A stretch of 10,581 nt of DNA from Acidobacteriota bacterium (GTDB taxonomy: Bacteria; Acidobacteriota; Thermoanaerobaculia; Multivoradales; JAHEKO01): contig JAPUJD010000203.1 of NCBI GenBank assembly GCA_027296385.1, forward strand, positions 1-10,581, written 5' to 3'. Below, piece by piece: positions 6,501 to 10,581 of the stretch. The notes under the pieces were generated by a model that saw only the letters and a list, made by a program, of their open reading frames with translations, ran no database searches and had not been told where the DNA came from. The translations under genes were made by a program, and so were the position numbers. Each line of letters opens with the position of its first letter. The stretch's first letter is position 1.

Positions 6501-7285
6501 GCCCGCGGCCCGAGGCGCCCGCGCGGACCCGCCGGCATCTCCTGACGGCGGCTGCCGTTCTCTTCGTCCTCGGCCTGACCGTCTGGTCAGCCAACGGGAT
6601 CGGAGTCTCCTTGGTAGAGCTCTTCTCCAATCTCGGCAGGATGGGGCGTCTGATCGACGACTCGTTTCCCCCGGCCTGGAGCTTCTGGCCGCGGCTGATC
6701 AAGCCGCTCCTGGAAACGCTCCAGATCGCCATTATCGGCACGATCTTCGGCAGCATCCTGGCCCTGCCGCTGGCCATTCTGGCGGCGCGGACCGTGTCGC
6801 CCTCGCGACCGCTCTACTGGCTGAACCGCAACATCATGAATGTGCTGCGGACCATGCCCGATCTCTTCTGGGCGATGCTCTTTGCCTCGGCGGTCGGCTT
6901 TGGACCTTTCGCTGGGGCTCTAGCGCTCACCGTCTTCACCGTTGCGGTGGTCTCCAAGCTGACCTCGGAGTCGATCGAGTCGATCGACATGAAGCTGACC
7001 GAGGCGGTGCGGGCGAGCGGCGGCAACTGGCTCGAAACGGTTTTCTTCTCGGTGCTGCCCCAAGCGCTGCCGCAGTACGTGTCTTATGTGCTCTACGCCT
7101 TGGAGCTCAACGTTCGGGCCTCGACCGTGCTCGGCCTGGTGGGAGCCGGCGGCATCGGCATGGTGCTCAACACCCAGCGCACCACCTTCCAGTACGACCG
7201 GGTGACGATGATCGTGCTCTTTGTCTTCCTGGTCGTCATGCTGATCGAGCAGCTCTCCGCCGCCGCGCGCCGGAGGCTGGTTTGA
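6497..7285 (+). CDS. phnE: ABC transporter permease, PhnE family (first of two)
   Basis: A 262-aa inner-membrane permease starting at GTG in a 4-nt GTGA overlap with phnC. Likely membrane segments are near 14-31, 75-97, 121-152, 193-215 and 235-254. The cytoplasmic EAA loop that docks on the ATPase is at 169-191 (EAVRASGGNWLETVFFSVLPQAL), shown here by its EAVRASG start and VLPQALP end. The VLGLVGAGGIG block (211-221) is a PhnE-family hallmark. It should form a heterodimeric channel with the next gene product. Confidence 0.92.
   Translation: MSPRPEAPARTRRHLLTAAAVLFVLGLTVWSANGIGVSLVELFSNLGRMGRLIDDSFPPAWSFWPRLIKPLLETLQIAIIGTIFGSILALPLAILAARTVSPSRPLYWLNRNIMNVLRTMPDLFWAMLFASAVGFGPFAGALALTVFTVAVVSKLTSESIESIDMKLTEAVRASGGNWLETVFFSVLPQALPQYVSYVLYALELNVRASTVLGLVGAGGIGMVLNTQRTTFQYDRVTMIVLFVFLVVMLIEQLSAAARRRLV
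7272..7276 (+). promoter_or_regulatory. Ribosome binding site deciding a TTG start
   Basis: GGAGG sits 5 nt before TTG 7282, and that TTG overlaps the TGA of the first permease gene (TTGA). The in-frame ATG at 7315 has no comparable site, so TTG is preferred; this adds 11 residues. Confidence 0.6.
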
Positions 7286-8067
7286 GCGCCACGATCGTCG
7301 CTCGCAGGCCCGGCATGCCGCGCTCGCTCTGGCTCGGCCTGACGCTGCTGATTCTGCTGGTCTGGTCGTTCTCCGGCCTCGAGATCGACGGCGGCCGCGT
7401 CGCGGCCCTGCCCAAGACCATGGCGCGGATGTTCGGCCTGTTCTTCCCCCCGGACGTGGAGTACGGGCGCCAGTCTGTGGTCCCGGCGATCCTGGAGTCG
7501 ATCCAGATCGCGTGGTTTGGCACCCTCGTCGGCGCGGCTCTCAGCCTGCCTCTCGGCCTGTTGGCTTCGGCCAACCTCTTCCCTCGCGCGACGCGACTGG
7601 TCAAACCGCTGCTGGCCGCCGTGCGGGCGGTGCCGGAGCTCCTGTTGGCGATCTACTTCGTGCCGGTGGTGGGACTCGGTGCCTTCGCCGGCACGCTGGC
7701 CATCGGGTTGCATTCGATCGGCACTCTGGGCAAGCTGACGGCGGATGTCGTGGAGTCGATGGACCAGCGCCCGATCGAGGCCGTTGCGGCGAGCGGCGGC
7801 GGTGCGTTGTCGGTGTTGCGCTTCGCCGTGTTGCCGCAGGTATTGCCCGAGATCGTCGCGCTGTGGTTGTTCCGGTTCGAGATCAGTCTGCGAGCGTCGG
7901 CGGTGCTGGGGGTGGTCGGCGCCGGCGGCATTGGCGGCGTCCTGCTCAACACCCTGCGTTACCGCGAGTTCGCTCGCGCCGGCGCGGTCGTCGTCCTGAC
8001 CGTCATCGTCGTGCTGGCGATCGATGCGGTCTCCGGGAGCATCCGGGAGAGACTGGTTCGTGAGTGA
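7282..8067 (+). CDS. phnE: ABC transporter permease, PhnE family (second of two)
   Basis: A 261-aa permease from TTG 7282 (or 250 aa from ATG 7315), coupled to the upstream gene by a 4-nt overlap. Likely membrane segments lie near 15-31, 72-96, 118-147, 188-215 and 233-252. The EAA loop runs from EAVAASGG (166-173) to VLPQVLP (183-189), and ASAVLGVVGAGGIGGVLLN (205-223) parallels the hallmark block of the first permease. The two are clearly paralogous yet diverged, consistent with an old duplication and a heterodimeric channel. The operon order D-C-E-E is common for phosphonate/phosphite/phosphate-type importers. Confidence 0.92.
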   Translation: MSATIVARRPGMPRSLWLGLTLLILLVWSFSGLEIDGGRVAALPKTMARMFGLFFPPDVEYGRQSVVPAILESIQIAWFGTLVGAALSLPLGLLASANLFPRATRLVKPLLAAVRAVPELLLAIYFVPVVGLGAFAGTLAIGLHSIGTLGKLTADVVESMDQRPIEAVAASGGGALSVLRFAVLPQVLPEIVALWLFRFEISLRASAVLGVVGAGGIGGVLLNTLRYREFARAGAVVVLTVIVVLAIDAVSGSIRERLVRE

Positions 8068-8464
8068 GCCCCTCTGTCTGGCGCGCGAGGTCAAGTCCGA
8101 CGGCGGAGCCTGCGGGGTCCGCGAGCGGCGCAAAATGAGCGGCGACTGGCTGCTGCGGTCGACATTCGCGGGGCTCTTCCGCCTCGGCCTGGCGGCGGGC
8201 AGTGCGGTCCGGCAGGACCGGATCGCGGCCGGCTCTGCGGCGCGCGGTGCGATTTTCTTGTTTCTCGATGGGGGCTTAGCGACGGGACTGAAGACGACGC
8301 TGGCGGTCCAAAGAATTGAATACTCTAGACACCCCCGAAAGCAGGTGATCTTGTGTCCGAGGATGGTTGATCCTCGTGGCTCAAATGCGCTAGTGTCCGG
8401 TATCGGCAACTTGGATTCTTGGATGACGCCCCAGGCAACCCAGAGTGTGGTGAACCGCGCGTGA
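8060..8464 (+). CDS. Possible short coupled reading frame of unknown function (may be spurious)
   Basis: A GTG at 8060 overlaps the end of the second phnE by 8 nt, with GGGAGAG at 8045-8051 as a possible binding site, and opens a 134-codon frame. In the first ~60 codons third positions are strongly GC-biased, with the ordering third > first > second position, as in the neighbouring genes. After about 8250 the bias fades and the DNA becomes more AT-rich. I recognise no domain, signal peptide or motif. It could be a small coupled protein, the remnant of a truncated fifth operon gene, or chance in GC-rich DNA. The C-terminal half is unlikely to be real protein. Confidence 0.25.
   Translation: MSEPLCLAREVKSDGGACGVRERRKMSGDWLLRSTFAGLFRLGLAAGSAVRQDRIAAGSAARGAIFLFLDGGLATGLKTTLAVQRIEYSRHPRKQVILCPRMVDPRGSNALVSGIGNLDSWMTPQATQSVVNRA
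8358..8376 (+). repeat. Perfect inverted repeat (7-bp stem)
   Basis: CGAGGAT at 8358-8364 is the exact reverse complement of ATCCTCG at 8370-8376, with a 5-nt GGTTG spacer. It has no following U tract, so a terminator is unlikely. An operator for a dimeric regulator or an RNA structure in the receptor leader are both possible. Confidence 0.5.
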
Positions 8465-8525
8465 ACCTCGTCTTCCGAGGCCGTTCGCAGATCGTTGCTG
8501 AGCCGTCACATTCCGCTCGACCAGC

Positions 8526-8546
8526 CGGCACTTTTGGGGGGTGCCG
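8526..8546 (+). repeat. Hairpin just upstream of the receptor gene
   Basis: CGGCAC at 8526-8531 pairs with GTGCCG at 8541-8546 around a 9-nt T4G5 loop. It ends 18 nt before the GGAGGA ribosome binding site (8565-8570), a position where an mRNA structure could affect translation or stability. The stem is seen; the role is inferred. Confidence 0.45.
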
Positions 8547-8564
8547 AGCAAACTGTTACAGGTT

Positions 8565-8570
8565 GGAGGA
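8565..8570 (+). promoter_or_regulatory. Ribosome binding site of the TonB-dependent receptor
   Basis: GGAGGA, a near-perfect anti-SD match, ends 4 nt before ATG 8575. It fixes the start, and a signal peptide follows directly. Confidence 0.75.
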
Positions 8571-8574
8571 TCAG

Positions 8575-10581
8575 ATGAAGCTAAGTAAAGCGCTTGTTTG
8601 CCTGGCCGTTGGGCTCGTGGTGTCGCTCGGTGCGACTCCGGTGCTCCAGGCCCAGTCAGCCACGACCGGATCGCTGAGCGGTCTGGTTACCGACGCAGAG
8701 GGTTCCACTGCACTGCCCGGCGCCCAGATCAGCGTCGTGCACCAGCCCACCAGCACCCGGTACTCGTCACTTTCCGGCGCTGACGGTCGATTCCGCATCG
8801 CCAACGTCAAGGTCGGTGGTCCCTACGCCGTGAGCGTCGCCATGGACGGGTTCCATCCGCAAAAGAAAGAGAACGTCCGAGTGCGCCTGGGCCAAGATAC
8901 CAGCTTGAGCTTCCTCCTCCCGCTGGCTACGGTCAGCGAGACATTGACTGTGGTTGGCGAGTCGACCTCCCTGATCACTTCGTCGCGCACCGGTGCCGCC
9001 AGTAACGTCTCGTTGCGTGCGATCGAGGAGCTACCGACCGTGCTTCGCGGGCTCGAGGACTTCGCGCGCACCAATCCCTTCTTTGCCGTTGGCGCCGAGA
9101 ACGAGGATCCGGACGCGATCAGCGTGGCCGGGAGAAGCAGCCGCTACAACAACATCCAGATCGACGGCTCGGTCAACAACGACCTCTTCGGTCTCGCCGA
9201 CACCGGTACCCCAGGGGGCCAGGCGGGCACTGCGCCGATCAGTCTCGACGCCATCCAGGAGGTGCAGTTGGTGCTGGCCAACTTCGACGTCCGCCAGGGC
9301 GGCTTCTCGGGAGGCAGCATCAACGCCATCACCCGCAGCGGCTCGAACAAGCTCAAGGGGTCGCTCTTCTTCTTCACTCGGGACAATGGTGATTTTGGCG
9401 ACGGCCCCGATGAGCTGGGCAAATTCGGCGACTTCTCCGAGGATCAGTATGGTTTCCGTCTCGGCGGGCCGATCTCCCAGGACAAAGTGTTCTTCTTCAT
9501 CAACGCCGACATCGAGGAGCGTACTTCGCCCACCGGCTGGTCTATCGACGGCTCGAGCGGCCAGACCTTCGGCTTCGTCGACGAGGCGAACCGGTTTCGC
9601 GACATCCTCATCAATCAGTACGGCTACGACCCCGGCCCTCTTACCGAAAACAGCATCGACAACCCCTCGGACAAGTACTTCGGCCGCATCGACTTCAACC
9701 TGGCGGACAATCACAACCTGACGCTGCGGCACAATTTCGTCGACGCGGCCGACGTAGTCAACCGGCCGGGCTCGTTCGCCTACGAGTGGCCGACCGAGGG
9801 CTACAATTTCATCAGCGAGACCAACTCCACCGTGGTTCAGCTCAACAGCACGCTCTCGAACACGAAGTTCAACGAGCTGCGGGTCGCCGTCCAGACGATC
9901 AAGGACCGTCGATTCGGGGACACCGAACCGTTCCCGCATATCGAGATCGAGAACCTGGGTCCTCCAGGCTGTGCAGCCGCTGGCACCTGTGTCAGGGCGG
10001 AGTTCGAGACCGGCACCGAGCAGTTCTCGACCCGCAACGCCCTCGATCAGGACGTGTTCGAGCTGACCAACGATTTCACCTGGCTGAAGGGGGACCACAC
10101 GTTCACCTTCGGTACCCACAACGAGTTCTTCAGTTTCGACAACCTGTTCATCCAGAACGCCTTCGGCTCGTACGAGTTCTCCAACCTCGATGATTTCGAG
10201 GCCGGAATCGCCAATGACTGGGACTACACGGTGGTCGTCCCGGGGCAGGCCGATGCCCAGAGCTTCAAGGTCGAGCAGATCGGTCTCTACTTTGGCGATC
10301 AGTACCGGGTCAAAGACAACCTGACCATCAGCTATGGGCTGCGGGTCGACATCCCCTCTTTTCCCGACAAACCCACCAGCAACCCGCTGACCCAGGACCT
10401 CTACGGCTTCTCCACCAGCGAGATCCCGGATGGAAATGAGCTGTGGCAGCCCCGTCTGGGCTTCAACTGGGACCCGGAGGGGGACGGTCGGTCGCAGCTG
10501 CGCGGCGGCGTCGGGGTTTTTGCCGGCCGCACCCCCTACGTCTGGATCTCCAACCAGTACGGCCGCACCGGCATCGAGCAG
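8575..10581 (+). CDS. Oar-like TonB-dependent receptor with N-terminal carboxypeptidase-regulatory-like domain (3' end cut off)
   Basis: An open frame of 669 codons that runs off the window. A signal peptide occupies about 1-26 (VLQAQ end), so the protein goes to the outer membrane. A carboxypeptidase-regulatory-like beta-sandwich follows at about 30-116 (GSLSGLVTD, LPGAQISV, SGADGRFRIANV, YAVSVAMDGF). Next is a TonB plug at about 120-255: ETLTVVGE (122-129), VAGRSSRYNNIQIDGS (184-199), then FSGGSINAITRSGSN (244-258). From about 260 onward alternating beta strands of the barrel begin (GSLFFFTRDN, YGFRLGGPI, KVFFFINADIEE). The end of the fragment (LRGGVGVFAGRTPYVWISN) is characteristic of Oar-type receptors. 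Full members are roughly 1000 aa, so about a third is missing. Such receptors import or secrete large ligands using TonB energy; the ligand is unknown. It is separated from the phn operon by ~500 nt, so co-regulation is not shown. Confidence 0.92.
   Translation, partial: MKLSKALVCLAVGLVVSLGATPVLQAQSATTGSLSGLVTDAEGSTALPGAQISVVHQPTSTRYSSLSGADGRFRIANVKVGGPYAVSVAMDGFHPQKKENVRVRLGQDTSLSFLLPLATVSETLTVVGESTSLITSSRTGAASNVSLRAIEELPTVLRGLEDFARTNPFFAVGAENEDPDAISVAGRSSRYNNIQIDGSVNNDLFGLADTGTPGGQAGTAPISLDAIQEVQLVLANFDVRQGGFSGGSINAITRSGSNKLKGSLFFFTRDNGDFGDGPDELGKFGDFSEDQYGFRLGGPISQDKVFFFINADIEERTSPTGWSIDGSSGQTFGFVDEANRFRDILINQYGYDPGPLTENSIDNPSDKYFGRIDFNLADNHNLTLRHNFVDAADVVNRPGSFAYEWPTEGYNFISETNSTVVQLNSTLSNTKFNELRVAVQTIKDRRFGDTEPFPHIEIENLGPPGCAAAGTCVRAEFETGTEQFSTRNALDQDVFELTNDFTWLKGDHTFTFGTHNEFFSFDNLFIQNAFGSYEFSNLDDFEAGIANDWDYTVVVPGQADAQSFKVEQIGLYFGDQYRVKDNLTISYGLRVDIPSFPDKPTSNPLTQDLYGFSTSEIPDGNELWQPRLGFNWDPEGDGRSQLRGGVGVFAGRTPYVWISNQYGRTGIEQ

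Larger units (their letters stand above)
8068..8574 (+). other. 507-nt region without a secure gene; upstream region of the TonB receptor
   Basis: No recognised gene lies here apart from the doubtful frame starting at 8060. The first ~180 nt keep the composition of the operon; from about 8250 the DNA is less GC-rich and more like a regulatory region. Two hairpins are annotated separately within it. The phn operon terminator and the receptor promoter should both be here, but I cannot identify a convincing -35/-10 pair or a stem with a U tract. Confidence 0.6.

Noticed and set aside
7093..8409. Long minus-strand open frame (438 aa) opposite the permease genes
   Set aside because: It is low-complexity, rich in Arg, Gln and Asp, and antisense to two clear PhnE permeases.
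8524..8546. Sigma-54 type promoter (GGCAC ... TGCC) before the TonB receptor
   Set aside because: The spacing between the GG and GC elements is about 4 nt too long for a -24/-12 promoter. The hairpin explains the symmetry better.
9031..10119. Long minus-strand open frame (362 aa) opposite the TonB receptor
   Set aside because: Its translation has no recognisable motif and looks like the codon mirror of the receptor gene, which has a signal peptide, plug and barrel on the + strand. Long antisense frames are common in GC-rich genes.

Overview
The window is GC-rich bacterial DNA in which every well-supported gene lies on the + strand. It opens in the last ~280 nt of a 23S rRNA gene, followed by a 5S rRNA gene and a strong hairpin terminator. 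The last gene is the first 669 codons of an Oar-like TonB-dependent receptor with an N-terminal carboxypeptidase-regulatory-like domain. That receptor type points to a Gram-negative lineage with many Oar-type receptors. Acidobacteriota (for example Thermoanaerobaculia or Vicinamibacteria-like) is my best guess, with myxobacteria an alternative. This is inference from gene content and composition only, because no tree or search was possible.

Layout: (1) 1-558, the rRNA operon tail: 23S end, a short spacer without tRNA, 5S, terminator. (2) 621-1814, a stand-alone class I/II PLP aminotransferase of the alanine/aspartate type. (3) 1815-1975, a non-coding gap with two consecutive hairpins. (4) 1976-4682, three overlapping genes: a secreted phytase-like (esterase-like) protein, a class B/C-type HAD acid phosphatase lipoprotein, and a secreted S1/P1-type zinc nuclease. 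(5) 4771-8067, a phnD-phnC-phnE-phnE ABC importer operon whose genes all overlap by 1 to 4 nt. (6) 8068-8574, a region without a secure gene. It begins with a possible short translationally coupled reading frame and then becomes more AT-rich, with two hairpins. (7) 8575 to the end, the TonB-dependent receptor, cut by the window edge.

Read together, blocks 4 and 5 look like a phosphorus-salvage island. An extracytoplasmic nuclease would cut nucleic acid to nucleotides, a lipid-anchored acid phosphatase would release phosphate, a phytase-family protein may act on other organic phosphate, and a PhnD-type lipoprotein with its ABC transporter would import the phosphorus compound. No C-P lyase gene, phosphonatase or phosphite dehydrogenase is visible here, so the importer's substrate (phosphate, phosphite, phosphonate or a phosphate ester) cannot be fixed from this window. 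The joint function is an inference; the family assignments rest on motifs read directly from the translations.
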